64,000 nt of DNA from Nonomuraea jiangxiensis (GTDB lineage Bacteria > Actinomycetota > Actinomycetes > Streptosporangiales > Streptosporangiaceae), in contig NZ_FNDJ01000004.1 in the NCBI RefSeq assembly GCF_900099965.1, positions 62,001-126,000 of the forward strand. The letters run 5' to 3'. A model generated the notes under the pieces. The model had not been told where the DNA came from and ran no database searches. It saw only the letters and a list, made by a program, of their open reading frames with translations. Shown piece by piece: positions 43,013-58,077 of this stretch. The position numbers and the translations under genes were made by a program. The first letter of the stretch is position 1. Every line of letters starts with the position of its first letter.

Positions 43013-44059
43013 TCTCCGAGGCCCCGAAGCCACCCCTCAAAGCGACGGCCCCCCGCCGACCACGCGCCCACGGGCTTCGGCGCGCCCAGTGCGCTCCAGT
43101 GCGCGCTCGCACGCGTCCGCGCCCCCGGTACGCCCTCGCTGCGCTTCGGCGGCGCGATGGGCGGCGCGATGAGTAGCGGATGGGCGGCGGATAGGCGGCG
43201 TGGACCGGCGTGCCCGTGCCCGGCTGCCCCCTGCCCTGCGGTTGACCTGCGGCCTGCGGTTGACTTGCGGCCTGCGGTTGACTTGCGGCCTGCGCTTGGC
43301 CCGTGGCCTGTGCCGGGAGCGCGCTCAGGCGCCACCGGCTTCGCGTCAGGCGCCGACGGTCACGGGTGCTGATCGTCGGAGTGCGGGCGGTCTCCGGCGG
43401 GCTTACCGGTGCCCGTGGCGTGTCCTGGGACCCGAGCGAGCCGCTGCCCTGTGACTCCGAGCGGGCCACACATGCCCGACGACCTTCTGAACGAGACTCC
43501 ACACGGCCGCAGCCCCTCATCCGAGCGGTACATGCCGCCTTCGCTTGGAGCGGGCCTGCGCGGGCGCACGGCCCTGGCCTGGAGCGGACCCTGGGCGGAG
43601 GGCGGCTCATGGAGCGGGGCTACGCATGGCCGGATGTGCACTCGCGCGGGGCGCGCATAGCCGGACGAGCATTGGGGGCGGGCCACGCATGGACGGACGA
43701 GCACCGGGGCGCGGTCGCGCATGGCCGGACGATGCACCGGGGCGCGGGCGCGCATGGCCGGACGATGCACCGGGGCGCGGGCGCGCATGGCCGGATGGGC
43801 GCTCGGGGCGGGGTCCGCGGGTCGGAGGTCGTCGCTGGTGAGGTCCAGGAGGGCCGAGGTCCCCGTCAGGGGGAGGTCCGGCCGTCCTGTGGTCGGACAA
43901 GCGGGGTTCGCGCGGCTGAGGGGTCTCAGAGCGACGTGGGCGCGAGTCTGGACGGACCAGGCGGAGCAGGAGCCGGACAGGGCACAGGGGTGACCGGGCC
44001 TCGGGCTCGGCGGGCGGCTGTGCGAGGAGCGGCCTGAGGCCGGCCGCCCCTCGGGCGGG
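43013..44059. repeat. 1-kb gene-poor region with two minisatellite arrays
   Basis: No convincing gene. Array 1: four 18-bp units (consensus CTGCGGTTGACTTGCGGC) at 43236, 43254, 43272 and 43290. Array 2: about six diverged 31-33-bp units (consensus begins ATGGCCGGACGATGCACC, then GGGGCGCGGGCGCGC) at 43626, 43657, 43689, 43721, 43754 and 43787; the last three are near-identical at 33-bp spacing. Open frames exist on both strands because the periods are multiples of three, but they have repetitive Arg/Ala/Pro composition and no domain. Probably replication-slippage DNA between the HEPN gene and bldD. Confidence 0.8.
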
Positions 44060-44554
44060 TCAGAAGGACTCGACGGCGCGGCGCGCCTCGGCGTCCAGGA
44101 CGCCCCAGCTGATGAGCTCCTCGGTCAGCTCGCTCGGCGACTTGTCGTAGATCACGGCAAGCGAGCGCAGGTCCTCCTGGCGGATCGACAGGACCTTGCC
44201 GTTGTAGTCGCCGCGCTGGCTCTGGATCGTGGCGGCGTAGCGGGCCAGGGCCCCCGCCTTCTCCTTGGGCAGCGTGGCAAGGCGCTCCAGGTCGATCACA
44301 AGCTTGGGCGTCGGCCCGAGCGGACTGGGCGCGGCTCCGCCCGGCAGCAGCTCTGAAACGGGCACCCCGTAGAAGTCGGCAAGCTCGGCAAGCTTCTGCA
44401 CGGTCACCGCACGGTCGCCACGCTCATAAGAGCCCACGACTACGGCTTTCCACCTGCCGCGTGACTTCTCCTCGACTCCATGCAGGGACAGCCCCTGCTG
44501 GGTGCGGATGGCGCGGAGTCGTGCACCCAGCGACTTTGCGTACTCAGACGGCAT
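44060..44554 (-). CDS. bldD: Developmental regulator BldD
   Basis: 164 residues. N-terminal XRE-type helix-turn-helix (LGARLRAIRTQQGLSLHGVEEKS, WKAVVVGSYERGDRAV) and a C-terminal domain that dimerises around tetrameric c-di-GMP: the binding motif RGD-X8-RQED is intact in QRGDYNGKVLSIRQED. In Streptomyces, BldD with c-di-GMP represses sporulation genes. Its place next to the pyrimidine operon is the conserved one, except that the arginine deiminase cluster lies between. ATG at 44554; TACATT (44577-44582) is a possible -10. Confidence 0.97.
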   Translation of the reverse strand: MPSEYAKSLGARLRAIRTQQGLSLHGVEEKSRGRWKAVVVGSYERGDRAVTVQKLAELADFYGVPVSELLPGGAAPSPLGPTPKLVIDLERLATLPKEKAGALARYAATIQSQRGDYNGKVLSIRQEDLRSLAVIYDKSPSELTEELISWGVLDAEARRAVESF

Positions 44555-45144
44555 CGTGTGGCCCCCCGGCTCTCGTAATGTATCGCTCTCAGTAGATTGT
44601 GCTCCCTTGCGGCGAATGCCCGAGCCACCGGGGGGTCTGGTGCCAAGCTCGGCACCAACGGTAGCCGTGGCCCTGGGTTTACCCCAGAACGCCGCGCGGT
44701 GTGGTTACGCACAGTGACGGTAAAGGGGTGGACGCCTGAGGTCAAGCTGATTGGAAAAAAGATGCCGAATCCGGTCCGGGAGGGAACGCAACAAACGCCC
44801 CTCATGTCCCGGTGCTAACACTACTTCGTCAGAGTTTGCCGAGTGGCGTGTTCGCCTCGGATCTGCCTGGTGAGGACCAAGAAAGGGCAGGTCGAGGCCA
44901 TCATGATCTTGACCGAGGTGTCGCCGGGAAGATCCGCCCGAGTCGCCCGGTGTCGCTCGAAGCGCTTATGATCATCTTGCCGGGGGGCCACGAGGTCGCG
45001 CCAAGGGCCTGGGCGACGTCACGACCCTCCAGCGCCTCGACCTCCGCCCGCTGCGGACCACAGGTCGGCGTCGTGCGGGGCAACGGGGGGAGTGCGGGAA
45101 CTGGTGTGCGCCACATGGCCGGCCTGTACGTCGTCAAGCCTCGT
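44555..45144. other. 590-bp gap between bldD and the permease gene
   Basis: The bldD promoter must lie in the first 150 bp; the direct repeats CTCTC (44571, 44586) flank the possible -10. The rest shows only short frames on both strands (for example a plus-strand stretch starting at 44903 that stops after about 25 codons) without recognisable motifs. I see no gene, tRNA or transposon here. Confidence 0.6.
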
Positions 45145-46566
45145 TCAGGACACCTCGGCATTGAGCCGCGAATGGCCATAGCCGTACAGGAAGTAGCAGA
45201 TCAGGCCCACGAGCATCCACAGGCCGAACGCCAGCCAGGTGACCCCCGCCAGCCCCGCCATCACGACGCCGCAGAGGATCGCGCCGAGCACCGGCGTGGC
45301 CGGGAAGAGCGGCGTGCGGAAGCTTCGCGGCAGCTCGGGGCGGCGGTAACGCAGCACCAGCACGCCGACGTTGACCAGGGCGAAGGCGAACAGCGTGCCG
45401 ATACTGGTCGCCTCCGCGAGCTGCCCGAGCGGCACCAGCCCGGCCAGTACGCAGATGAACGCCGCCACGATGAGGGTGTTGGCCACCGGGACCCGGCGGC
45501 GCGGGCTGACCCGCTGGAAGACACGCGGGATGAGCCCGTCACGGGACATCGCGAACAGGATGCGGGTCTGCCCGTAGATGACCGTCAGCACGACGCTGGC
45601 GATGGCGATCACCGCGCCGAACGACACGATCAGCCCCGGCCAGGTCGCGCCCACGGCCAGGTCCGCGATGCGGGACAGGCCGGCCTGGGTGCCCTCGGGG
45701 TCGAAGCCCGTCCACGGCATCGCCCCGACGGCCGCCAGGGCCACCAGCACGTAGACGGCGGTCACGAGGGCCAGCGACAGGACGATCGCCAGCGGCAGGT
45801 CACGCCTGGGGTTCCTCGCTTCCTCGCCGGCGGTGGAGGCGGCGTCGAAGCCGATGTAGGAGAAGAACACCTGCGAGGCCGCCGCCGTGATCCCGGCCAC
45901 CCCCATGGGGGCGAAGGGCGCGAGGTTCCCCGACCGGAAGGCTGTGAACGCCACCGCGCAGAAGAACGCCAGCACCGCGACCTTGACCAGCACGAGGACC
46001 GCGTTGGCCGTGGCGCTCTCCGAGGCCCCGTGGAGCAGCAGCCAGGTGGCCAGTAAGACGATGGCGATCGCGGCGACGTTGACCACGCCGCCGTCCTGGC
46101 CGGGGGAGCGGGTGATCGCCTCCGGCAGCGTGAAGCCGAACAGCGCCCGCAGGAAAGCGTTGAGATATTCGCCCCAGCCCACGGCCACGGCCGCCACGGA
46201 CACGGCGTACTCCAGCATGAGGCACCAGCCGCAGATCCAGGCCACCAGCTCGCCCAGCGTCGCGTACGCATACGAGTAGGACGACCCGGACACCGGGATC
46301 GTCCCGGCCAGCTCGGCGTACGACAGCGCCGAGAACAGCGCCGTGATCGCCGCCAGCACGAACGACAGCACCACCGCCGGCCCCGCCTTGGGCACCGCCT
46401 GCCCCAGGATGACGAAGATGCCGGTGCCGAGCGTGGCACCCACGCTGAACAGGGTGAGCTGCCACAGCGACATCGTGCGCCGCAGCTCACCGCCCTCCCC
46501 GTGCCCGCCCTCGGCGACGATGCGCTCGGTCGGCTTGGTACGCAGGAGCCGTCGGGCCAGTGTCAT
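45145..46566 (-). CDS. APC-family amino acid permease (cationic amino acid type)
   Basis: 473 residues with 12-13 transmembrane helices. It belongs to the APC superfamily, CAT-like branch: SLWQLTLFSVGATLGTGIFVILG in helix 1, GPAVVLSFVLAAITALFSALSYAELAG, FFSYIGFDAASTAGEEARNPRRDLP in helix 6-7, and YGQTRILFAMSRDGLIPRVF. It follows arcA and arcC on the same message (10-bp gap), so arginine uptake is the likely role; it is a uniporter/symporter type rather than an ArcD antiporter. Last gene of the cluster. Confidence 0.88.
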   Translation of the reverse strand: MTLARRLLRTKPTERIVAEGGHGEGGELRRTMSLWQLTLFSVGATLGTGIFVILGQAVPKAGPAVVLSFVLAAITALFSALSYAELAGTIPVSGSSYSYAYATLGELVAWICGWCLMLEYAVSVAAVAVGWGEYLNAFLRALFGFTLPEAITRSPGQDGGVVNVAAIAIVLLATWLLLHGASESATANAVLVLVKVAVLAFFCAVAFTAFRSGNLAPFAPMGVAGITAAASQVFFSYIGFDAASTAGEEARNPRRDLPLAIVLSLALVTAVYVLVALAAVGAMPWTGFDPEGTQAGLSRIADLAVGATWPGLIVSFGAVIAIASVVLTVIYGQTRILFAMSRDGLIPRVFQRVSPRRRVPVANTLIVAAFICVLAGLVPLGQLAEATSIGTLFAFALVNVGVLVLRYRRPELPRSFRTPLFPATPVLGAILCGVVMAGLAGVTWLAFGLWMLVGLICYFLYGYGHSRLNAEVS

Positions 46567-46576
46567 GCGACACCCC

Positions 46577-47512
46577 CTACAGGGTGCTCGTCAGCGGCCA
46601 CCTGCCGTTGGGCGTGACGATGGTCCCCGCCGAGCCGTCGAGTATGCGTTCGGCATCGTCCAGCTTCCCGATGGCGGCCATGTCGCCCGTCGTCTCCACG
46701 AACCGGCACGCGGCCTCGACCTTCGGGCCCATGGACCCGGCGGGGAAGTCGATGGCCCGCAGCTCGTGCGGCGTGGTGTGGGCGATCTCCGTCTGCTCCG
46801 GCGTGCCGAAGTCCCGCATCACGCGCGGCACGTCGGTCAGGCTCAGGAACGCGTCGCACTCCAGCGCCTCGGCCAGCATCGCCGCCGTCAGGTCCTTGTC
46901 CACGACCGCCTCGACGCCGGCCAGCCGGCCGCGTTCGTCGCGCACGACCGGGATGCCGCCGCCGCCCGCGCAGATCACGATCACGCCCTCGCGCACGAGC
47001 TGCCGGATCAGCCGCGTCTCGACGATGCGCCGCGGGGCGGGGGAGGGTACGACCCGCCGCCAGGCGGTGCCGTCCCGCGCGACCGTCCAGCCGTGCTCGC
47101 CGGCCAGCTTCTCGGCCTCCTCCCGGTCATAGGACTGCCCGACGAACTTGGTCGGCCGCTCGAAGGCCGGGTCCACGGCCGTCACCAGCGTCTGCGTGAT
47201 CATGGCCAGCACCTGCCGGCCCGGCAGCGCGTTCTGCAGCGCCTGCTGCATCCAGTAGCCGATCATGCCCTGCGTCTGCGCGCCGAGCGTGTCGAACGGG
47301 TAGGGGCGGCTCAGGTTCGGGTCGCCCGCGCTCTGCAGGGCCAGCATGCCGACCTGGGGGCCGTTCCCGTGGGTGATGACCAGCTCGTGCCGGGCGGCGA
47401 GCCTGGCCAGCGTCCTGACGGCGGAGCGAACGTTGGCGAGCTGTGTGTCGGCGTCCGGCCGCTGGCCGCGCCTGAGCACCGCGTTGCCGCCCAGTGCCAC
47501 GATGACCCGCAT
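46577..47512 (-). CDS. arcC: Carbamate kinase
   Basis: 311 residues, amino-acid-kinase fold: VIVALGGNAVLRRGQ, ITHGNGPQVGML, ICAGGGGIPVV, VVDKDLTAAMLA, and GSMGPKVEAACRFVE. It makes ATP from carbamoyl phosphate and ADP in the arginine deiminase pathway, or runs in reverse to supply carbamoyl phosphate. It is 9 bp downstream of arcA. Ornithine carbamoyltransferase (arcB), needed to turn citrulline into carbamoyl phosphate, is not in the cluster. Confidence 0.96.
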   Translation of the reverse strand: MRVIVALGGNAVLRRGQRPDADTQLANVRSAVRTLARLAARHELVITHGNGPQVGMLALQSAGDPNLSRPYPFDTLGAQTQGMIGYWMQQALQNALPGRQVLAMITQTLVTAVDPAFERPTKFVGQSYDREEAEKLAGEHGWTVARDGTAWRRVVPSPAPRRIVETRLIRQLVREGVIVICAGGGGIPVVRDERGRLAGVEAVVDKDLTAAMLAEALECDAFLSLTDVPRVMRDFGTPEQTEIAHTTPHELRAIDFPAGSMGPKVEAACRFVETTGDMAAIGKLDDAERILDGSAGTIVTPNGRWPLTSTL

Positions 47513-47521
47513 GGCCTCCCC

Positions 47522-48766
47522 CTAGATGCCGTCGCGTTCGAGCGGGCAGCTCATGCACCGCGGCCCGCCGCGGCCCCTGCCGAGCTCGCTGCCCCTGATG
47601 GTGATCACCTCGATGCCGTGCTCGCGCAGGTGGTTGTTGGTGGTGGTGTTGCGCTCGTAGGCGACGATCACCCCGGGCTCCAGCGCCAGCCCGTTGCAGC
47701 CGTCGTCCCACTGCTCCCGCTCGGCGGCGGACACGTCCTGCGTGGGCGTCAGGACCGTGATGGCGGGCAGGTCCAGGGCACGGGCGATGGCCTTGTGCAT
47801 GTCCTCCGGCGGGTGGTCGGTGACCTTGAGCTCCTTCGGCGTCACGCCGGGCTCGATGGTGTACGCGGGCAGCATGCCGAGCCCGGCGTACTGGGTGAAC
47901 ACGCCGACGTCCAGCATGGTCATCACCGTGTCCAGGTGCATGAACGCCCGCGCCTTCGGCATGTCGAGGGCCACGATCGTCCTCGCCGAGCCGGCCCGGA
48001 ACAGCCGCTGCGCCAGCATCTCCACCGCCTGCGGCTGCGTGCGCTCGCTCATCCCGATCAGCACCGCGCCCCGGCCGATGACCATCACGTCGCCGCCCTC
48101 GATGGTGGCCGGCGCCACCGCCTGGCCGGGCATCCAGCAGTGGTAGCCGCCCTCGTCGGGCCGGTTGAAGCCGCCGGCGAACGTCGGGTGGAACATGTAG
48201 ACGGCCTCCATGTTGACCGTCTCCCGCATGCGGGCCTTCTTCTTCATCGCGTTGATCGAGACGCCGTCGTACACCCAGCAGGAGGTGTCGCGGGTGAACA
48301 GGTGGTTCGGCAGCGGCGGCAGGATGAAGTCCTGGCCGCCCAGCGTGTGGAAGGTCACCGAGTCGGGGGCGCAGCCCAGCTCGGCCAGCTCCCGCTTGGT
48401 GATGCCGCCGGTCAGGTAGACCTGCAGCGTCGCCGCGTCCATGCCGTCGAGCGTGTTGCGGATGTCGTCGATGGCGCCCCGGCCGAGCCAGCGCTCGTCG
48501 ATGACCGCGTCGAGGATGTGCTTGCGCGCCTCCGGGATCTCCACCGTCTCCCTGAGCAGGTCGGACAGCTCGTGAACGCGGATGCCGCGGCCACGCAGCA
48601 CCTGCTGGAACTCCTCGTGCTCCTCCTTGGCGCGCTGGACCCAGAGCACGTCGTCGAAGAGGAATCCGTCCTTGTTGGTCGGGGTCAGCCGTTTCAGCGC
48701 CAGATCCGGCTTGTGCAGGAGGACCTGCCTGAGGGGCCCGACCTCCGAATCGACGTGGAATGTCAT
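47522..48766 (-). CDS. arcA: Arginine deiminase
   Basis: 414 residues, pentein fold. It hydrolyses arginine to citrulline and ammonia. Active-site elements: [38 protein letters not shown] (His/Asp), [10 protein letters not shown], and the C-terminal nucleophile region [14 protein letters not shown]. First gene of arcA-arcC-permease, reading away from pyrR across a 151-bp divergent spacer. Confidence 0.97.
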   Translation of the reverse strand: MTFHVDSEVGPLRQVLLHKPDLALKRLTPTNKDGFLFDDVLWVQRAKEEHEEFQQVLRGRGIRVHELSDLLRETVEIPEARKHILDAVIDERWLGRGAIDDIRNTLDGMDAATLQVYLTGGITKRELAELGCAPDSVTFHTLGGQDFILPPLPNHLFTRDTSCWVYDGVSINAMKKKARMRETVNMEAVYMFHPTFAGGFNRPDEGGYHCWMPGQAVAPATIEGGDVMVIGRGAVLIGMSERTQPQAVEMLAQRLFRAGSARTIVALDMPKARAFMHLDTVMTMLDVGVFTQYAGLGMLPAYTIEPGVTPKELKVTDHPPEDMHKAIARALDLPAITVLTPTQDVSAAEREQWDDGCNGLALEPGVIVAYERNTTTNNHLREHGIEVITIRGSELGRGRGGPRCMSCPLERDGI

Positions 48767-48867
48767 CTTTGCTCTATCCCCCTTCCGGCGGCCGTCACGC
48801 CGGCCGCCGCCACGGGAGGGTGCTCCCGTTGTTCCAGGTAGCCCCTGGTACTGTGTGTCCCGACCAA

Positions 48868-50404
<1,537 letters not shown>

Positions 50405-50471
50405 GCCTGCGCAGCAGCGTACGAACCAAGGGGCACAGCATCTCGATCATTGTGCCGACGAAGGAGGCCCG

Positions 50472-51776
50472 ATGATCATCAGGAACGTCAGGATCCTCGG
50501 CGGGGAGCCGGTGGACCTCCGGGTGGTGGACGGGGCGATCGCCGCGATCACCCCCGCCGGACAGGCCGCCGCCGGCGCCGACGGGGAGCAGGTGATCGAC
50601 GGGCAGGGCGCCATCGCGCTGCCCGGGCTGGTCGACCTGCACACACACCTGCGCGAGCCCGGCAGGGAGGACGCCGAGACCGTGCAGAGCGGCACGCAGT
50701 CGGCGGCCCGCGGCGGATACACCGCCGTGCACGCCATGGCCAACACCTCGCCCGTGGCCGACACCGCGGGCGTGGTCGAGCAGGTGTGGCGGCTCGGCCG
50801 CGAGTTCGCGCACTGCGACGTGCACCCGGTCGGGGCCGTCACCGTCGGCCTGGAGGGCAGGCAGCTGGCCGAGCTGGGCGCGATGGCCGACTCGGCCGCC
50901 CGCGTGCGCGTCTTCTCCGACGACGGCAGGTGCGTCGACGACGCCGTGCTGATGCGCCGCGCCCTGGAATACGTCAAGGCCTTCGACGGCGTCATCGCCC
51001 AGCACGCCCAGGAGCCCAGGCTCACGGCCGGCGCCCAGATGAACGAGGGCGTCGTCTCCGGCCGGCTCGGTCTGACCGGCTGGCCGGCGGTGGCGGAGGA
51101 GGCGATCATCGCCCGTGACTGCCTGCTGGCCGCCCACGTCGGCTCCAGGCTGCACATCTGCCACGTCTCCACGGCGGGCTCGGTGGAGATCCTGCGCTGG
51201 GCCAAGTCCAAGGGCTGGAACATCACCGCCGAGGTCACCCCGCACCACCTCCTGCTCACCGACGACCTCGTCGAGGAGTCGCCGGTGGGTGCGTACAACC
51301 CGATCTACAAGGTCAACCCGCCGCTGCGCACCCGGGCCGACGTCGAGGCGCTGCGGGCCGCACTGGCCGACGGCACGATCGACATCGTCGCCACCGACCA
51401 CGCGCCGCACCCGGTCGAGGACAAGGAGACCGAGTGGTCGGCCGCCGCCATGGGCATGGTCGGCCTGGAGACGGCGCTCAGCGTGGTCCAGGAGGCCATG
51501 GTCGAGACCGGCCTGCTCGACTGGGCGGGCGTCGCCGAGCGCATGTCGGTCGTGCCCGCGCGCATCGGCCGCCTCAGCGGCCAGGGCCGCCCGCTGGAGG
51601 CCGGCGCGCCGGCCAACATCACGCTGTACGACCCGTCCGCGCGCACCGAGGTGGACCCCTCCGCGTTCGCCTCCAAGAGCAGGAACACCCCCTACGAGGG
51701 GATGACGTTGCCCGGCCGGGTAGTGGCCACGTTCCTGCGCGGCACGCCGACCGTACTCGAAGGGAAGCTGGTTTGA
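50472..51776 (+). CDS. pyrC: Dihydroorotase
   Basis: 434 residues, class I amidohydrolase. Metal ligands in [18 protein letters not shown], the Lys/His pairs in the middle ([18 protein letters not shown]) and [14 protein letters not shown]. Preceded by GAAGGAGG five bases before the ATG. The 67-bp gap after pyrB has no separate gene. Its stop overlaps the TTG start of carA. Streptomyces carries a small membrane-protein gene between pyrC and carA; it is missing here. Confidence 0.97.
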   Translation: MIIRNVRILGGEPVDLRVVDGAIAAITPAGQAAAGADGEQVIDGQGAIALPGLVDLHTHLREPGREDAETVQSGTQSAARGGYTAVHAMANTSPVADTAGVVEQVWRLGREFAHCDVHPVGAVTVGLEGRQLAELGAMADSAARVRVFSDDGRCVDDAVLMRRALEYVKAFDGVIAQHAQEPRLTAGAQMNEGVVSGRLGLTGWPAVAEEAIIARDCLLAAHVGSRLHICHVSTAGSVEILRWAKSKGWNITAEVTPHHLLLTDDLVEESPVGAYNPIYKVNPPLRTRADVEALRAALADGTIDIVATDHAPHPVEDKETEWSAAAMGMVGLETALSVVQEAMVETGLLDWAGVAERMSVVPARIGRLSGQGRPLEAGAPANITLYDPSARTEVDPSAFASKSRNTPYEGMTLPGRVVATFLRGTPTVLEGKLV

Positions 51777-52865
51777 ACTCATCGGTGCTCGTCCTGGAGG
51801 ACGGCCGCGTCTTCCACGGAACTCCGTACGGCGCCGACGGCGAGACGTTCGGCGAAATGGTCTTCAACACCGGCATGACCGGCTACCAGGAGACCCTCAC
51901 GGACCCGTCCTACCACCGACAGATCGTCGCCATGACGGCGCCGCACATCGGCAACACCGGCGTCAACGACGAGGACCCGGAGTCGGGCCGCGTCTGGGTC
52001 GCCGGCTACGTCGTGCGCGAGCCGTCCAGGGTGGTCTCCAACTGGCGGGCGAACCGCTCGCTCGACGCCTACCTCAAGGAGCAGGGCGTCGTCGGCATCG
52101 CCATCCCCGGCACGCGCGCGCTCACCCGCCACCTGCGCGAGCGCGGCGCCATGCGCGCGGGCATCTTCACCGCGCCCGCCGAGCCGCTGGCGGAGCTCGT
52201 CGAGCGGGTACGCCGCTCGCCCGCCATGGAGGGCGCCGACCTGGCCGCCGAGGTGGCCACCACCGAGCCCTACATGGTGCCGGCGATCGGCCGGAAGAGG
52301 TTCACCGTCGCGGCCGTGGACCTGGGCATCAAGGGCATGACCCCGCACCGGATGGCCGAGCGCGGCTGCGAGGTGCACGTGCTCCCGGCCGACGCCACCT
52401 ACGAGCAGATCATGGCGGTCCGGCCGGACGGCGTGTTCTTCTCCAACGGGCCCGGCGACCCGGCCACCGCGGACGTGACGGCCCTGGGCTCGATCCTGGG
52501 GGCCAGGGTGCCGTTCTTCGGGATCTGCTTCGGCAACCAGCTGTTCGGCCGCGCCCTCGGGCTGTCCACGTACAAGCTGCGTTACGGGCACCGGGGCGTC
52601 AACCAGCCGGTCCAGGACGTGCGGACGGGCAAGGTGGAGATCTCGGCGCACAACCACGGGTTCGCCGTCGAGGCGCCCCTGGACGGGCCCTTCGACACCC
52701 CGTACGGGCGGGCCGAGGTCAGCCACGTCAACCTCAACGACCGCTGCGTGGAGGGCCTGCGCCTGCTGGACGGGCCGGCCTTCAGCGTTCAGTACCATCC
52801 GGAGGCCGCGGCCGGGCCTCACGACGCCGCCTACCTTTTCGACGAGTTCTGTGAGGTCATGAGCC

Positions 52866-52879
<14 letters not shown>
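51773..52879 (+). CDS. carA: Carbamoyl-phosphate synthase small (glutaminase) subunit
   Basis: 368 residues from the TTG at 51773, supported by GAAGGGAAG upstream and by translational overlap with pyrC (TTGA); the GTG at 51785 is an alternative. N-terminal CPSase_sm domain ([25 protein letters not shown]) and class I glutaminase domain with [24 protein letters not shown] (nucleophile Cys) and [10 protein letters not shown] (His/Glu). It supplies ammonia from glutamine to CarB. In one common variant the nucleophile motif is GICLGHQ; GICFGNQ here is the normal actinobacterial form. Confidence 0.96.
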
Positions 52880-56153
<3,274 letters not shown>

Positions 56154-56191
56154 CCCCGCGCGGGAGGTGAAGACGGCTGGCCGGTACTCCG

Positions 56192-57043
56192 GTGCAGGTG
56201 ACGGGCACGGTGCTGACGACGCGCCGGGTCGACGCCTACCATGCGCTGACGGTGGTGGCGCCCGGCATCGCCGAGCGCTACCGTCCCGGTCACTTCGTCT
56301 CCGTGGCGGTCGGCGGGGCTTACACGTCGATGGTGACGCGCCGCGCGTTCTCCATCCACGACGTCAAGTCCGACTACGGCGGCACGGTCGAGCTGGTCTT
56401 CACCGCCGGCGGTCCCGGCACGGCCTGGCTGGCCGAGCGGCGCGCCCGTGACACGCTCGACCTGGTCGGGCCGCTCGGACGGCCCTTTCCGCTGCCGCGC
56501 GACCCCGCGCACTGCGTGCTGGTCGGCGCCGAATACGGCTCCGCCGTGCTCTTCCCGCTGGCCGACGCGCTGCTGGCGCGGGGTTGCCGGGTGGACTTCG
56601 TGCTCGGCGCGGCCGGGGCCGAGCGCGTGTTCGGGGCCATGCGGGCGCGCAGGCTCGCCGAGACCACGACGCTGACGACCGAGGACGGCTCGCTGGGCGT
56701 GCGCGGCAAGGTCACCGACGCGCTGCCCGCGGTGATCGCCGACACGCGGGCGGACGTCGTCTACGCCTGCGCGCCCATGGAGACGTTGCGGGCGGTGACG
56801 GCGGTGGCGATGGAGTTCGACATCCCGGTGCAGGTGGCGGTCGAGGAGTCGATGGCCTGCGGCATCGGGGTGTGCATGACGTGCGTGCTGCCCATCATCG
56901 GGGACGACGGGGTGACCAGGATGGTCAGGGCGTGCGTGGAGGGGTCGGTGTTCCGGGGAGAGCAGGTGCGGTTCGAGGACGTGGGAACGATCCCGTTCGA
57001 CGCGCTCGGCGCTCCCGGTGGCGGTGTACGACATGTCAGTTGA
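56192..57043 (+). CDS. pyrK: Dihydroorotate dehydrogenase electron-transfer subunit (PyrK-like)
   Basis: 283 residues. FAD domain (YRPGHFVSVAVG, TRRAFSIHDV), NAD domain (DLVGPLGRPFPLP, VYACAPMETLRAV) and a C-terminal [2Fe-2S] site with Cys pattern MACGIGVCMTC plus a distant RACVEG. It carries electrons from class 1B PyrD to NAD. The start is ambiguous: the GTG at 56192 has no ribosome-binding site, whereas a CTG at 56177 would follow GGAGG by nine bases and add LAGTP. Its end overlaps pyrD by 11 bp. Confidence 0.93.
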   Translation: MQVTGTVLTTRRVDAYHALTVVAPGIAERYRPGHFVSVAVGGAYTSMVTRRAFSIHDVKSDYGGTVELVFTAGGPGTAWLAERRARDTLDLVGPLGRPFPLPRDPAHCVLVGAEYGSAVLFPLADALLARGCRVDFVLGAAGAERVFGAMRARRLAETTTLTTEDGSLGVRGKVTDALPAVIADTRADVVYACAPMETLRAVTAVAMEFDIPVQVAVEESMACGIGVCMTCVLPIIGDDGVTRMVRACVEGSVFRGEQVRFEDVGTIPFDALGAPGGGVRHVS

Positions 57044-58010
57044 TATGCGTACGTTCCTGGCGCACGTGGAGCTCGCGAACCCGATCACCACCGCCGCCGG
57101 CTGCGCCTCCTCCGGGCGGGAGCTGGCCCAGTTCTTCGACCTGCACCGGCTCGGCGCGCTGACCACCCGCTCGATCACCATGGCGCCCCGGGCCGGGCGG
57201 CCCACGCCGCGGATGGCCGAGACGCCCTCCGGCATGCTGAACGCCGTCGGGCTGCAGGGGCCGGGCATCGACGCGTTCCTGGAGCGCGAGCTGCCCTGGC
57301 TGGCCCAGCGGGGCATCAGGACCATCGTCTCGATCGGCGGCGGCACCGTCGCCGAATACTCCGAACTGGCCCGCAGGCTCGCCGACGCGCCCGGCGTGAC
57401 CGCGCTGGAGGTCAACCTCTCCTGCCCGAACATGGAGGACCGCGGGCGCGTCTTCGCCCGCGAGGGCAGCGCCGCGGCCGAGGTCATCGCCTCCGTGCGC
57501 TCCATCATGCGCTACGACGTCCCGGTCGTGGCCAAGCTGGCCCCCGACGTCGCCGACATCGTGTCCGTGGCGCGGGCCTGCGTCGACTCCGGGGCCGACG
57601 CGCTGTCCATGATCAACAACCCCCTCGGCATGGCCATCGACACCGAGGCGCTGCGGCCCTCGCTCGCCGCCGTCACCGGCGGGCTGTCCGGGCCCGCGAT
57701 CCTGCCGCTGGCCGTCCGCTGCGTGTGGCAGGTGCACGCAGCGCTCCCCGGCGTACCGCTGATCGGCATCGGCGGCGTGATGAGCGGCAGGGACGCCTTC
57801 CAGCTCGTCCTGGCGGGCGCCTGCGTGGTCGGGGTGGGCACCGCGCTGTTCCACGACCCCTACGCCTGCCTGCGGGTCGAACGGGAACTGGAGGACCTGC
57901 TGCGGGCCCGCGGCTTCCAGCGGCTGGCCGACGCCGTCGGCCTGGCCCACCGCCCGCCGGGGAGCGCGCACCGGCACCTGCTGGTCGATTCCGAGGAGAG
58001 CACCCCGTGA
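57033..58010 (+). CDS. pyrD: Dihydroorotate dehydrogenase, class 1B catalytic subunit
   Basis: 325 residues, FMN TIM barrel: ANPITTAAGCASSGRELAQF, GLQGPGIDAFLE, LEVNLSCPNMEDRG (catalytic Cys), VVAKLAPDVADI, GADALSMINNPLGMAID, GVPLIGIGGVMSGRDAFQLVLAGACVVGVGTAL. Pairing with the PyrK-type subunit makes it NAD-dependent class 1B. The ATG at 57033 overlaps pyrK; the ATG at 57045 is possible. A 17-bp direct repeat (CCCGTGACCACCGATTC, 58004 and 58031) spans its stop codon. Confidence 0.95.
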   Translation: MSVDMRTFLAHVELANPITTAAGCASSGRELAQFFDLHRLGALTTRSITMAPRAGRPTPRMAETPSGMLNAVGLQGPGIDAFLERELPWLAQRGIRTIVSIGGGTVAEYSELARRLADAPGVTALEVNLSCPNMEDRGRVFAREGSAAAEVIASVRSIMRYDVPVVAKLAPDVADIVSVARACVDSGADALSMINNPLGMAIDTEALRPSLAAVTGGLSGPAILPLAVRCVWQVHAALPGVPLIGIGGVMSGRDAFQLVLAGACVVGVGTALFHDPYACLRVERELEDLLRARGFQRLADAVGLAHRPPGSAHRHLLVDSEESTP

Positions 58011-58047
58011 CCACCGATTCTCCCGGCGTGCCCGTGACCACCGATTC
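58004..58047. repeat. 27-bp-period duplication spanning the pyrD stop codon
   Basis: CCCGTGACCACCGATTC occurs at 58004-58020 (containing the pyrD stop TGA) and again at 58031-58047, separated by TCCCGGCGTG. It lies in the pyrD-pyrF gap. Confidence 0.85.
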
Positions 58048-58077
58048 GTCGTCTCGCGATTCCTAGGAGAACACCTC

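Noticed and set aside
43303..44037. 244-codon open frame on the plus strand, and the overlapping minus-strand frames
   Set aside because: Built largely from the minisatellite units, no ribosome-binding site or domain; frames exist on both strands because the period is a multiple of three.
44901..45179. 92-codon minus-strand frame near the permease gene, possible gene fragment
   Set aside because: No recognisable motif and no start signal; overlaps the permease 3' end.
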